A program made the translations under genes and the position numbers. Of a DNA stretch of 34,895 nucleotides, positions 17,037-25,395 are shown in pieces. The stretch's first letter is position 1; each line of letters begins with the position of its first letter. Below the pieces are notes generated by a model, which worked only from the letters and a program-made list of their open reading frames with translations, was not told where the DNA came from and ran no database searches. The stretch comes from Sphingosinicella soli (lineage in GTDB: Bacteria > Pseudomonadota > Alphaproteobacteria > Sphingomonadales > Sphingomonadaceae), in contig NZ_JACHNZ010000040.1 of the NCBI RefSeq assembly GCF_014199685.1, forward strand, positions 1 to 34,895. The letters are read 5' to 3'.

Positions 17037-17402
17037 TCAACGGGCGCGGCGGCCTTCCCTCCCGAGGGTCAGCGCATGGGCAAGCGCCGCGACGCCGAGC
17101 GCCAGCATCGCCGTGAGTACGACGCCGTAGAAGCCCGCGCTTGGCTTCGGCGGGCCGTTGAGCAGATGATCGAGCGTGGGAACGAGCAGCGAAAGCATGA
17201 GACCGCAGAAGGCGCCCCATGCGGCTGCAAGCCCGCCGGGGCCGAGGCGCCGGGTCGCCAGCGCGGCAAATGCGAGCGCCGCGCCGATCAGAACCTCGTC
17301 AAAAGCGAGCGGGACGAGGCGCGGACTTCCCCACCACCGGGCCAGCTCGCTTGCCGCGAGCAGAGTTCCGGCGGCGAAGGTGATGATGCGGAAGCGTTTC
17401 AT
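17037..17402 (-). CDS. small integral membrane protein, function unknown
   Basis: A 121-residue protein with about three to four predicted membrane spans: IITFAAGTLLAASELA, LIGAALAFAALAT, LAAAWGAFCGLMLSLL and YGVVLTAMLALGVAAL. I do not recognise a family. The start at 17402 gives MKRFR, a positively charged cytoplasmic end; a GTG two codons upstream (17408) is possible, and no clear Shine-Dalgarno is seen. It lies between tRNA-Leu (convergent, 7 bp) and pstS (same strand, 46 bp upstream), so it might be read from the pstS promoter. Codon use looks like the neighbours. Confidence 0.75.
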   Translation of the reverse strand: MKRFRIITFAAGTLLAASELARWWGSPRLVPLAFDEVLIGAALAFAALATRRLGPGGLAAAWGAFCGLMLSLLVPTLDHLLNGPPKPSAGFYGVVLTAMLALGVAALAHALTLGREGRRAR

Positions 17403-17448
17403 CCGCACCGGCTAGCAGCAATCCGCACGCCGCGCGAGACGCGCCGTG

Positions 17449-18543
17449 CTAGTCGAGCGCAGCGGCGTCGAGCGGTGTCAGCGCGGCTGTGGCCGCAGCG
17501 GTGGCACTGCGGACAGCATCGGGCGACGCGATGAGCCCGCGCCCCTTGAGATAGCCATCCGGCCCCCACGCCGCTTCACTCGTGTATTCCTGCAGGAACA
17601 CGGCAAGCGCGGGTTTCGCGCGGGCATGTTCACCCTTCACATAGATGAACATCGCACGCGAGGCGGGGTACTCGCCGCTGGCGATGACATCGTATTCCGG
17701 TTCGATACCGTCGAGCGAAACACCCTTCAATTTGTCGAGATTTTCTTCGAGATACGAATAGCCGAACGCGCCGATCGCGCGCGGATTGGCGACGAGTTTC
17801 TGGACGATGAGATTGTCGTTCTCGCCGGCTTCGACATAAACGCCGTCCTCGCGAAGGCGCGTGCAGCGGGACTTGTATTCCTCTTCGTTGGACGCCTTGA
17901 GCGCCTTGAGTTCCGGGAAGGTGCTGCAGCCCACTTCCATGATGAGCTCGTTGAACGAATCGCGCGTTCCCGACGTCGGCGGAGGGCCGAGCACCTCGAT
18001 CTTGCGGTTCGGGAGTTTGGGATCGACCTCGTTCCAATTCTGCACGGTGTTCTTCGAACCGTCGGGCTTCGTCGCTGCAAGGGCAAGAAACACCTGCCGG
18101 GTGGTCAGCGCCATGTCCGCATCGGTTTTCGACTGCGCGAGTGCGAGGCCATCAAGCCCGACCTGCACCTCGACAATCTGCTTGACGCCGTTCGTCGCGC
18201 AAAGCTCGACCTCGCTTTTCTTGATGCGGCGCGAAGCGTTGGCGATGTCCGGGTGCTGCGTGCCGACGCCGCCGCAGAACAGCTTGATGCCGCCGCCGGT
18301 GCCGGTCGATTCGACGATCGGCGCAGCCGCCGCCGGATATTTGCGGCGGAAGTTTTCGGCAACCGCCGTGGTGAACGGATACACGGTGGACGAGCCGACG
18401 ATACGAAGCGCCGGGCCGGAGACATTGACGCCGCCGGTCGCGGCCGTGTCGCCGCCAGCCGGGGGCGTGGGCGCGGGAGACGAATCGCAGGCGGCGAGCG
18501 CCATGAGGCCGATACCGGCAAGGGCGAGGCTGGTGATGCGCAT
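17449..18543 (-). CDS. pstS: PstS-type phosphate-binding lipoprotein
   Basis: A 364-residue periplasmic binding protein of the phosphate type. The N-terminus has a signal and lipobox LAAC with Cys19. The binding domain starts LRIVGSSTVYPF, includes STGTGGGIKLFCGG, the GTRDSFNEL phosphate-binding region (TSGTRD) and GAFGYSYLEEN. PstS delivers phosphate to the PstCAB importer, but pstC, pstA and pstB are not in this window, so the gene stands apart from its transporter or is an additional copy. The ATG at 18543 has GGAG about 11 bp upstream, slightly long spacing. A Pho-box-like array lies 61-100 bp upstream, fitting induction by PhoB on phosphate limitation. Confidence 0.92.
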   Translation of the reverse strand: MRITSLALAGIGLMALAACDSSPAPTPPAGGDTAATGGVNVSGPALRIVGSSTVYPFTTAVAENFRRKYPAAAAPIVESTGTGGGIKLFCGGVGTQHPDIANASRRIKKSEVELCATNGVKQIVEVQVGLDGLALAQSKTDADMALTTRQVFLALAATKPDGSKNTVQNWNEVDPKLPNRKIEVLGPPPTSGTRDSFNELIMEVGCSTFPELKALKASNEEEYKSRCTRLREDGVYVEAGENDNLIVQKLVANPRAIGAFGYSYLEENLDKLKGVSLDGIEPEYDVIASGEYPASRAMFIYVKGEHARAKPALAVFLQEYTSEAAWGPDGYLKGRGLIASPDAVRSATAAATAALTPLDAAALD

Positions 18544-18603
18544 GGGGTCTACGTCTCCGCTTGAATTGGGCGTTCTGTATGCCACGCCGCCTAGGCGCGT
18601 TCG

Positions 18604-18643
18604 ATGACGATTTGGTGACAGTGAAAAGTCGGGTTGGTGACAC
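18604..18643 (-). promoter_or_regulatory. Pho-box-like phased repeats upstream of pstS
   Basis: Read on the minus strand, GTGTCAC (18643-18637) is followed at 22 bp by CTGTCAC (18621-18615) and at 11 bp more by TCGTCAT (18610-18604). The last two form a 7-4-7 unit, CTGTCAC-CAAA-TCGTCAT, close to the PhoB consensus CTGTCAT-N4-CTGTCAT (6 of 7 and 5 of 7). The 11- and 22-bp spacing keeps the three on one face of the helix. The array ends 60 bp before the pstS ATG. No clear -10 is evident. Confidence 0.6.
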
Positions 18644-18670
18644 CGGCGCGGTGCGCACCAGCATTACCAT

Positions 18671-18730
18671 CTTTGTTTGCCCCTCTCCCCGGCCCTCTCC
18701 CCGGCCCTCTCCCCGATGGGGCGAGGGAGA
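18671..18730. repeat. CCCTCTCCCC-type intergenic repeat, copy 2
   Basis: CTTTGTTTGCC followed by three CCCTCTCCCCGG-type units and GGGGCGAGGGAGA. The last unit pairs with GGGGCGAGGG with one mismatch, giving a hairpin. The first 34 bases match copy 1 (12551-12584) with one difference. The repeat ends at the base before the polA stop codon (TTA at 18731-18733), so it occupies the polA 3' flank. Confidence 0.85.
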
Positions 18731-21547
18731 TTAGTGAGCGGCGTTCCAGTTCTGGCCGGTGCCGACCTCGACCACGAGCGGAACGGCGAGTTCGACAACC
18801 GGGGCGCAGGCATCTTCCATCACGCGCTTGATGATCGCGCCTGCCGCCGCAGCCTTTTCGGTCGGCACTTCGAACACCAGTTCGTCGTGCACCTGCAGCA
18901 GCATGCGCGCGTCGGAGAGGCCTTCCGCCTCGAGCGCATCCTCGATGCGGATCATGGCGCGGCGGATGATGTCCGCCGCCGTGCCCTGCAGCGGGGCATT
19001 GATCGCGGCGCGCTCCCCGAAGGCCCGCTCGGCCTGGTTCGACGACTTGATGAGCGGCGTGTGGATGCGGCGGCCGAACAGTGTTTCGACATAGCCGATC
19101 TCGCGCGCGCCCATCTTCGTGCGCTCCATGTAATCGCGGATGCCGGGGAAGCGTTCGAAATAGCGCTTGATATAATCCCCCGCCGCGCCGCGATCGATGC
19201 CGAGATTGCGCGCGAGGCCGAACGCCGAGATGCCGTAGATGATGCCGAAATTGATCGCCTTCGCCTGACGCCGCACGAGCGATGTCATTTCCGCCATCGG
19301 CACGCCGAACATTTCAGAGGCGGTCATCGCGTGAATGTCGAGCCCGTCGGCGAAGGCCTGCCTGAGCTGCGGAATCTCCGCGATCTCGGCAAGCAGCCGC
19401 AGCTCGATCTGGCTGTAATCCGCCGAGAGCAGCACGTTTCCGCCCTCGGGAACGAAGGCATCGCGGATCTTGCGCCCCTCCTCGGTGCGGACGGGGATGT
19501 TCTGGAGGTTGGGATCGGTGGAGGACAGCCGCCCCGTGGTGGTGGAGGCGAGCGCGTAGCTGGTGTGGACGCGGCCCGTTTCCGGGTTGATCTGCTCCTG
19601 CAGGGTATCGGTGTACGTGGACTTCAGCTTGGCGAGCTGGCGCCAGTCCAGCACTTTCTGGGCGATTGGGACACCTTCGCCGGCGAGGCGATCGAGCACA
19701 TCGACATCGGTGGAGTACGCGCCGGTCTTGCCCGATTTCTTGCCGCCCTGCAGGCCCATCTGCCCGAAAAGAATTTCGCCGAGCTGGCGCGGCGAGGCGA
19801 CGTTGAAAGGACCGCCTGCGAGCGCATGGATTTCCCCCTCCAGCCGTTCGAGGCCGTGCGCATAATCCGCCGAAAGCCGCGCGAGCGCGGCGCGGTCCAC
19901 CTTGATGCCGCGGCGTTCCATGCGCATCAGCACGGGGACGAGCGGGCGTTCGAGGGTTTCGTAAACGCGCGTGACCTTTTCCCGCCACAGACGCGGCTTC
20001 AGGTGCTGCCAGAGACGCAGCGTGCAATCGGCGTCCTCGGCGGCGTATTTCGTCGCGGCGTCGAGCGGCACCTTGTCGAAGGTGACCTGCGCCTTGCCGG
20101 TGCCCGCGACGGTCTTGAAGGCGACCGGCGTGTGGCCGAGCGTGCGCACCGAAAGCGCATCCATGCCGTGCCCGGCAGGCGCAGCGTTTTCCTGCGCCTT
20201 GCCCGAATCGAGCGCGTAGGAGATCAGCATCGTGTCGTCGAACGGCGCGATGGTGATACCGAGGCGCGACAGCACGAGCATGTCGTACTTGAGGTTCTGG
20301 CCGACCTTGAGCGTCGCCGGATCGGCGAGCAGCGGTTTCAGCCGGGCAAGCGCCTCCGCGCGGTCCACCTGCACGGGCGTCTCGCCGAGCAGCCCCTCGA
20401 CGGCGACATGACCGAGCGGAATGTAGCAGGCGCGGTTCGGCGCGGTCGCGAGGCTGACGCCGACAAGATTGGCGCGCATCGCATCGAGGCTGTCGGTTTC
20501 GGTGTCGACCGCCACGGTGCCGGCCGCGAAGGCCTCCGCGATCCAGATATCGAGCGCTTCGAGCGTCGTCACCGTCTCGTACGTGTCGTGCTCGAAGGGC
20601 AGCAGCGCCGGCGAGAAGGCATCGGGCGCAGGCAGCGGCGCGCCGGCGCGCCCGGCGGACATTTCCTCCGCGCTGTGCTTGCCGAGCTTCGCGAGCAGCG
20701 TTCGGAAACCGTGCTTCTTGAAGAACGCGGCGAGAGGCTCGTGCGGCGGCTCCTTCAGCGCGAAGCTCTCGATGGGCTCGGCGAGCGGCCAGTCGGTTTT
20801 CAGCGTGACGAGCACGCGCGACATGCGGATGTCATCGACGCTCGACTGGATCATCTCGCGCAATTTGTCGCGCTTGATCTCGCCGGCGCGGGCGATCAGC
20901 GTCTCGACGTCGCCGTATTCCTGGATGAGCTGCGTCGCCGTCTTGGGGCCGACGCCGCGCACGCCGGGAATGTTGTCGACCGCGTCGCCCATCAGCGCCA
21001 GCACATCGCCGACCTTCTCGGGCGGCACGCCGAACTTCTCCTCGACATGCGCCACGTCCATGCGGAGGTCGCGCATCGTATCGAGCATGTCGATGCCGCC
21101 GCCGACGAGCTGCATCAGATCCTTGTCCGACGAGACGATGGTGACCTTCATGCCGTCTTCGCGCGCCTTCACGGCGTAGGCGGCGATGATGTCGTCGGCC
21201 TCGATGCCGATCTCCTCGATGCAGGGCACCGAGAAAGCGCGCACGGCATCGCGGATCAGCGGGAACTGCGGGATCAGGTCTTCGGGCGGCTCGGGCCGGT
21301 TCGCCTTGTATTCGGGATAGATTTCCATGCGGAAGCTGCGCTTCGAGGCATCGAGGATGACCGCCAGATGCGTGGGACTTTCGCCGCGGTTCAGCTCCTC
21401 GATCAGCTTCCACAGCATCGCCGTGAAGCCGAACACGGCGTTGACCGGCGTGCCTTCCGGGTCTGTGAGTGGCGGCAGCCGGTGGTAGGCACGGAAGATG
21501 AAGCTCGACCCGTCGACGAGGTAGAGATGCTTGGAGGCGTCGGTCAT
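18731..21547 (-). CDS. polA: DNA polymerase I
   Basis: A full-length 938-residue DNA polymerase I for Okazaki fragment maturation and repair. The 5'-3' exonuclease domain (about 1-290) starts LYLVDGSSFIFRAYH and has IGIEADDIIA, SSDKDLMQL and the GVRGVGPKTA helix-hairpin-helix. The 3'-5' exonuclease domain (about 335-525) keeps its acidic residues: VAVDTETDSL, VGQNLKYDML and YAAEDAD, so proofreading should be active. The polymerase domain has motif A DYSQIELR, motif B RRQAKAINFGIIYG and motif C VHDE. The ATG at 21547 has no obvious Shine-Dalgarno but agrees with family starts. It diverges from the VapBC-type pair and ends flush with a repeat. Confidence 0.98.
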   Translation of the reverse strand: MTDASKHLYLVDGSSFIFRAYHRLPPLTDPEGTPVNAVFGFTAMLWKLIEELNRGESPTHLAVILDASKRSFRMEIYPEYKANRPEPPEDLIPQFPLIRDAVRAFSVPCIEEIGIEADDIIAAYAVKAREDGMKVTIVSSDKDLMQLVGGGIDMLDTMRDLRMDVAHVEEKFGVPPEKVGDVLALMGDAVDNIPGVRGVGPKTATQLIQEYGDVETLIARAGEIKRDKLREMIQSSVDDIRMSRVLVTLKTDWPLAEPIESFALKEPPHEPLAAFFKKHGFRTLLAKLGKHSAEEMSAGRAGAPLPAPDAFSPALLPFEHDTYETVTTLEALDIWIAEAFAAGTVAVDTETDSLDAMRANLVGVSLATAPNRACYIPLGHVAVEGLLGETPVQVDRAEALARLKPLLADPATLKVGQNLKYDMLVLSRLGITIAPFDDTMLISYALDSGKAQENAAPAGHGMDALSVRTLGHTPVAFKTVAGTGKAQVTFDKVPLDAATKYAAEDADCTLRLWQHLKPRLWREKVTRVYETLERPLVPVLMRMERRGIKVDRAALARLSADYAHGLERLEGEIHALAGGPFNVASPRQLGEILFGQMGLQGGKKSGKTGAYSTDVDVLDRLAGEGVPIAQKVLDWRQLAKLKSTYTDTLQEQINPETGRVHTSYALASTTTGRLSSTDPNLQNIPVRTEEGRKIRDAFVPEGGNVLLSADYSQIELRLLAEIAEIPQLRQAFADGLDIHAMTASEMFGVPMAEMTSLVRRQAKAINFGIIYGISAFGLARNLGIDRGAAGDYIKRYFERFPGIRDYMERTKMGAREIGYVETLFGRRIHTPLIKSSNQAERAFGERAAINAPLQGTAADIIRRAMIRIEDALEAEGLSDARMLLQVHDELVFEVPTEKAAAAGAIIKRVMEDACAPVVELAVPLVVEVGTGQNWNAAH

Positions 21548-21600
21548 GGACGAGCGTTTAGCAAGCGGGTGCGACGTTGGCGAGAACCGGGATGAAAGAT

Positions 21601-21636
21601 GAGAATTGAAAATTCTCCCTAAATTGCTTATTCTCC
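21601..21636 (+). promoter_or_regulatory. toxin-antitoxin promoter with palindromic operator, probably leaderless
   Basis: TTGAAA (21606-21611), a 17-bp spacer and TATTCT (21629-21634) form a plausible sigma-70 promoter. A start about 7 bp downstream would fall on the antitoxin ATG at 21641, and no Shine-Dalgarno is present, suggesting a leaderless mRNA. A palindrome GAGAAT-TGAAA-ATTCTC (21601-21617) overlaps the -35 box, and its right half ATTCTCC recurs at 21630-21636 over the -10. The pair could be an operator bound by the antitoxin. Confidence 0.5.
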
Positions 21637-21640
21637 TATC

Positions 21641-21931
21641 ATGAACACCTCACCCAGACATACCGAAGGGTTCGGACGCGCCGTACCGGTGGGCGCGAAC
21701 GGGCGCATGAACCTGCCCGCCGACGTTCGCCGCGCGCTCGGCCTTGAAGGCGCGGGCAAGGTTTTCTTCGAACAGGACAGCGAGGGGGTGCGTATCATGA
21801 CCTTCGCCCAGCGCCTGGAACGCGCGCGCGGCCGGCTGAGGTCGTTCGTCAAAACCGGCGAGCGGATATCCGACGAACTGATTCGCGAACGCCGCGCCGA
21901 GGACAGAAACGAAACCGGCCGGCGTGGCTGA
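21641..21931 (+). CDS. AbrB/MazE-type antitoxin (VapB-like)
   Basis: A 96-residue protein with an N-terminal AbrB/SpoVT swapped-hairpin DNA-binding domain (about 12-52: AVPVGANGRMNLPADVRRALGL) and a charged helical C-terminal tail (about 60-96) suited to wrapping the toxin. It should neutralise the PIN toxin encoded directly downstream and repress their promoter. Its stop overlaps the toxin GTG by 8 bp, tying the two translations. There is no Shine-Dalgarno before the ATG. The pair lies between polA and nadB without mobile-element remains. Confidence 0.88.
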   Translation: MNTSPRHTEGFGRAVPVGANGRMNLPADVRRALGLEGAGKVFFEQDSEGVRIMTFAQRLERARGRLRSFVKTGERISDELIRERRAEDRNETGRRG

Positions 21932-22313
21932 TATCGTCCTCGATTCGTCTGCCGTGCTGGCCATGCTTTGGGGCGAGCCGGGCGGCGAAAAGGTCGCGGC
22001 GGTCGCCGACGCTGCAGCGATCTGTGCGAACAATATCGCCGAAGTCGCAACCAAGCTGGCGGACAAGGGCGTACCGCAGGAGACGATCGTCGCCACGCTC
22101 ACCGATCTCGAGCTTGAGGTTCATGACGTGGACACGGCGATGGCAATATCCATCGGCGCGCTGCGTGCATCGACGCGGGCGGCGGGACTTTCACTCGGCG
22201 ACCGAAGTTGCCTTGCCCTTGCAAAGGCGCTCGGCGTACCGGCCATAACGACCGACCGCGCCTGGGTAGACATCGCGGACGCCTCCGGCGTGGAGGTGCG
22301 CTTGATCCGTTAG
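21924..22313 (+). CDS. PIN-domain toxin (VapC-type ribonuclease)
   Basis: A 129-residue PIN domain. The four acidic metal-binding residues are in place: Asp7 (VLDSSAVLA), Glu40 (NNIAEVATKL), Asp93 (LSLGDRSCLALA) and Asp111 (ITTDRAW). VapC toxins cleave specific RNAs, often tRNA or rRNA, and stop translation until neutralised by their antitoxin. It begins with GTG at 21924, inside the end of the antitoxin gene. Its stop (22311-22313) overlaps the stop of the convergent nadB by four bases. The target RNA cannot be predicted. Confidence 0.9.
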   Translation: MADIVLDSSAVLAMLWGEPGGEKVAAVADAAAICANNIAEVATKLADKGVPQETIVATLTDLELEVHDVDTAMAISIGALRASTRAAGLSLGDRSCLALAKALGVPAITTDRAWVDIADASGVEVRLIR

Positions 22314-23899
22314 GGGATCAGCACCGTGTCTTCGGCGACCGGCGAGGGCTGCGGGTAATCGAGTGTGTAATGCAGCCCGCGGCTTTCGTGGCGGCGGAGC
22401 GCGGAGCGGACGATGAGGTCGGCGGCGGTCAGCAGATTGCGCAGCTCGATGAGATCGGGCGTGACGCGGAAGTGGCCGTAGAAATCCTCGACCTCGCCGG
22501 TGAGCAGCTTGATGCGGTGCTGCGCGCGTTCCAGCCGCTTGGTGGTGCGGACGATGCCGACATAGTTCCACATGAACCGGCGGATTTCCGTCCAGTTCTG
22601 CTTGATGACGACCTCTTCGTCCGAATCGGTGACGCGGCTTTCGTCCCATGCGCGGATCGGCGGCGGGGATGCGAGCCCGCCCCAGTTCGCGGTGATATGT
22701 TTCGCCGCCGCTTCGCCGAACACGAAGCATTCGAGGAGCGAATTGGAGGCGAGGCGATTGGCGCCGTGGAGGCCGGAGTGGCTGACCTCTCCCGCCGCAT
22801 AGAGGCCGGGCAGGTCGGTCTTCCCGTCGCGGTCGATGACGACGCCGCCGCAGGTGTAGTGCTGCGCAGGCACGACCGGGATCGGCGCCTTCGTCATGTC
22901 GATGCCGAGGCCGAGCAGCTTCTCGTAGATGTTCGGGAAGTGGCCCTTCACGAAATCGGCGCCCATGTGGCTGATATCGAGGTGCACGTAATCGAGGCCG
23001 AGGCGCTTGATCTCGTGATCGATGGCGCGCGCGACGATATCGCGCGGCGCAAGCTCGGCGCGGGGATCGAAGCGCGGCATGAAACGCTCGCCGCCGCCGG
23101 GGACGCCGGGGGGCAGCTTCAGATGCCCGCCCTCGCCGCGCACGGCTTCCGTGATGAGGAAGTTCTTGACCTCCAGATTGTAGAGGCAGGTCGGGTGGAA
23201 CTGCATGAATTCCATGTTGGCGACGCGGCAGCCCGCGCGCCACGCCATGGCGATGCCGTCTCCCGTGGCGCCGCGCGGCGCGGTGGAGAACAGATAGGTG
23301 CGGCCCGCGCCGCCGGTCGCGAGCACGGTCGCGTGCGCGGTCAGCGTCTCGACGCGGCCGGTTGCGCGGTTGAGCGCGTAGACACCCCAGACGTGGCCGT
23401 CGCCCGAATAGCGCTCCCCGTGACGGCTGGTGACGAGATCGATGCCCACCCTGTCCGGCAGCAGCGTGATGTTGGGGCTGGCGGCAGCGGCCTTTTCAAG
23501 CGCCTGCTGCACCGCCCAGCCGGTCGCATCATCAACGTGGACGATGCGGCGGTGACTGTGGCCGCCCTCGCGCGTGAGGTGCCAGCGCTCGGTGCCGCCT
23601 GCGTTGAAGGGCACGCCGATCTCGGCGAGGCGCTCGATCGCGGCGGGGGCGTTCTCGACGACGAACTCGACGATATCGCGTTGGTTGAGCCCCGCGCCCG
23701 CCACCATCGTATCTTCGATGTGGCTTTCGAACGTGTCGCCCGGCTCCAGCACGGCGGCGATGCCGCCCTGCGCCCACGCCGTCGACCCCGCCGACAGGTC
23801 CGCCTTCGAGAGCACCCCGACGCGGAAATGCTGCGCGAGGTTGAGCGCGCAGGTGAGCCCGGCGGCGCCCGAGCCGATGACGAGGACGTCGAACTGCAC
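22310..23899 (-). CDS. nadB: L-aspartate oxidase
   Basis: L-aspartate oxidase (529 aa) makes iminoaspartate, the first step of NAD synthesis from aspartate. The FAD-binding start FDVLVIGSGAAGL, STAWAQGGIAAVL, the HSHRRIVHVDDATG segment, FMQFHPTCLYN, GIDMTKAPIPVVPAQHYTCGG and GLHGANRLASNSLLE are all family motifs. nadA and nadC are not in the window. I take the GTG at 23899, one base after the stop of the ABC ATPase gene, since an upstream extension would be inside that gene; coupling to it is likely. The usual length is 510-540 aa. Confidence 0.95.
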   Translation of the reverse strand: MQFDVLVIGSGAAGLTCALNLAQHFRVGVLSKADLSAGSTAWAQGGIAAVLEPGDTFESHIEDTMVAGAGLNQRDIVEFVVENAPAAIERLAEIGVPFNAGGTERWHLTREGGHSHRRIVHVDDATGWAVQQALEKAAAASPNITLLPDRVGIDLVTSRHGERYSGDGHVWGVYALNRATGRVETLTAHATVLATGGAGRTYLFSTAPRGATGDGIAMAWRAGCRVANMEFMQFHPTCLYNLEVKNFLITEAVRGEGGHLKLPPGVPGGGERFMPRFDPRAELAPRDIVARAIDHEIKRLGLDYVHLDISHMGADFVKGHFPNIYEKLLGLGIDMTKAPIPVVPAQHYTCGGVVIDRDGKTDLPGLYAAGEVSHSGLHGANRLASNSLLECFVFGEAAAKHITANWGGLASPPPIRAWDESRVTDSDEEVVIKQNWTEIRRFMWNYVGIVRTTKRLERAQHRIKLLTGEVEDFYGHFRVTPDLIELRNLLTAADLIVRSALRRHESRGLHYTLDYPQPSPVAEDTVLIP

Positions 23900-23900
23900 G

Positions 23901-24821
23901 TCAGGCGGCCCGCTGCTGGGTGAGGTGGAGGAACACGTCTTCAAGATCCGCCTCGCGCGTGGTGACATCCACGACGCCGAGGCCCGTGGCGCTGATCGCC
24001 TGCAGCAGCTCTCCGGCAGTAAGCACGCTGCGGTTGTAGGTGAGGGTGAGCTGGCGGGTGCCCTTCAGCTCGATCTTTTCGGCCGGTAGGCCGGCGGGCG
24101 GGCTATCGAGATCGCGGTCCAACGTGACGATCAGGCATTTTTCCTTCGCACTTGCGAGCAGCGCGTGCGTCTCGTCGTTCGCCACCACCTCGCCGTGGTT
24201 GATGATGGCGATGCGGTCGCAAAGCTCCTCGGCCTCTTCGAGATAGTGCGTGGTGAGCACCACTGTCGTGCCCGCCGCATGGAGCTGGCGCACATAGGAC
24301 CAGAGCTGCTGGCGAAGCTCGATATCGACGCCCGCGGTGGGCTCGTCGAGGATCAGGATCGGCGGATTGTGGACGAGCGCCTTGCCGATCAGCAGTCGGC
24401 GCTTCATGCCGCCCGAGAGCGTGCGGGCGTAGGCGTGCGCCTTGTCTTCGAGCCGGAGCGCGCGGAGAATTTCCATCGTGCGGCGCTCGGACTTCGGCAC
24501 GGCGTAGAGCCCGGCGTGAATTTCCAGCGTTTCGAACGGCGTGAAGAAGGCGTCGAACAGGATTTCCTGCGGCACGATACCGATCGCGCGCTTGGCGTTC
24601 CGGCGATCCTCGTCGATGTCGAAGCCCCAGATGCGCGCGCCGCCGCCCGTCTTGTTCACAAGGCCCGCGAGGATGTTGATGAGCGTCGACTTGCCCGCGC
24701 CGTTGGGGCCGAGCAGGCCGAAGATCTGGCCGCGCGGCACATCGAAGCTGACGCCTTTCAGGGCGCGCTTGCCGTCCGAATAGGTTTTTTCGAGGTCGCG
24801 GATTTCGATGGCGGGCTGCAT
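23901..24821 (-). CDS. ABC-2 type transporter ATP-binding protein
   Basis: A 306-residue ABC ATPase of the ABC-2 exporter type (CcmA/YadG-like). Walker A is GPNGAGKST (38-46), the Q-loop VPQE, signature LSGGMKRR, Walker [10 protein letters not shown] and switch histidine [10 protein letters not shown] are complete, with a C-terminal extension of about 80 residues ([13 protein letters not shown]) typical of this group. The cargo is unknown. No permease gene adjoins it in this window: upstream is the host-attachment gene and downstream is nadB, whose GTG lies one base past the stop. The ATG at 24821 has a GAGG site. Confidence 0.93.
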   Translation of the reverse strand: MQPAIEIRDLEKTYSDGKRALKGVSFDVPRGQIFGLLGPNGAGKSTLINILAGLVNKTGGGARIWGFDIDEDRRNAKRAIGIVPQEILFDAFFTPFETLEIHAGLYAVPKSERRTMEILRALRLEDKAHAYARTLSGGMKRRLLIGKALVHNPPILILDEPTAGVDIELRQQLWSYVRQLHAAGTTVVLTTHYLEEAEELCDRIAIINHGEVVANDETHALLASAKEKCLIVTLDRDLDSPPAGLPAEKIELKGTRQLTLTYNRSVLTAGELLQAISATGLGVVDVTTREADLEDVFLHLTQQRAA

Positions 24822-24864
24822 GGATGCCTCGCATAGCGCGGACATCCATGCGCCGCAAAGGGTC

Positions 24865-25305
24865 TTATGCAGCCGCCACCATCGCCGCAATCGCGTCCGG
24901 CGGCAGATTGGTCGCCTCCTTGGCGATCTCTCCGACGATGCGGCCCGAAACCTCCTTGTGGTAATGCTTGCGCATCTCGCCGAGCGTGGCTGGGGGCGCG
25001 ATGATGACGAGGCGGTCGGTTTTCCCCGAAAGCGCACGTTTTTTCAGGATTTCCGTGACTTCGACAGCGAAGCGGTCTTCGGCCAGCTGCTTGAAATCGG
25101 TTTCCTCGTAGCTGCTGCGCCGCGCGCCCACGCTCTGGAAACTGCGGCCCGGCCGGTCGCTCGAAAGCTCCCGATCAGGCCGCAATTCCTGCTCTTCCTC
25201 GCGGATCACCTGGAGATCGGGGAACTTCGTGTCGCCCTCATTGACGAGGAGCAAAAGCTTGCGCCCGTCGGCAACGCAAATCTCGGTCTTGTGCGGGAGG
25301 ATCAT
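24865..25305 (-). CDS. host attachment family protein
   Basis: A 146-residue cytoplasmic-looking protein of the 'protein required for attachment to host cells' family (Host_attach). Members are named after an Agrobacterium attachment locus, but their function is unproven. Recognisable parts are [15 protein letters not shown] at the N-terminus, the [17 protein letters not shown] helix and the [17 protein letters not shown] strand-loop, with [17 protein letters not shown] near the end. No signal peptide is present. The ATG at 25305 has a strong AAAGGAGA site. It diverges from serS; a 43-bp gap separates it from the ABC ATPase gene downstream. Confidence 0.88.
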   Translation of the reverse strand: MILPHKTEICVADGRKLLLLVNEGDTKFPDLQVIREEEQELRPDRELSSDRPGRSFQSVGARRSSYEETDFKQLAEDRFAVEVTEILKKRALSGKTDRLVIIAPPATLGEMRKHYHKEVSGRIVGEIAKEATNLPPDAIAAMVAAA

Positions 25306-25395
25306 GGCGTCTCCTTTTCTGCCTGTGTGACGCATCAACGAAGCAGGTCGAAAGCGGTTGCGAGGCCGTGGCCGGCGTTCCATAGAGCCAGCGCC

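Noticed and set aside
16355-17116. Open frame running through the CinA-type gene and tRNA-Leu
   Set aside because: It is out of frame with the MoCF protein and translates the tRNA itself; no family resemblance.
18677-21595. A 972-codon plus-strand open frame opposite polA
   Set aside because: Entirely antisense to a complete DNA polymerase I with all motifs; the composition (Arg, Asp, Glu, His rich) is typical of shadow frames.
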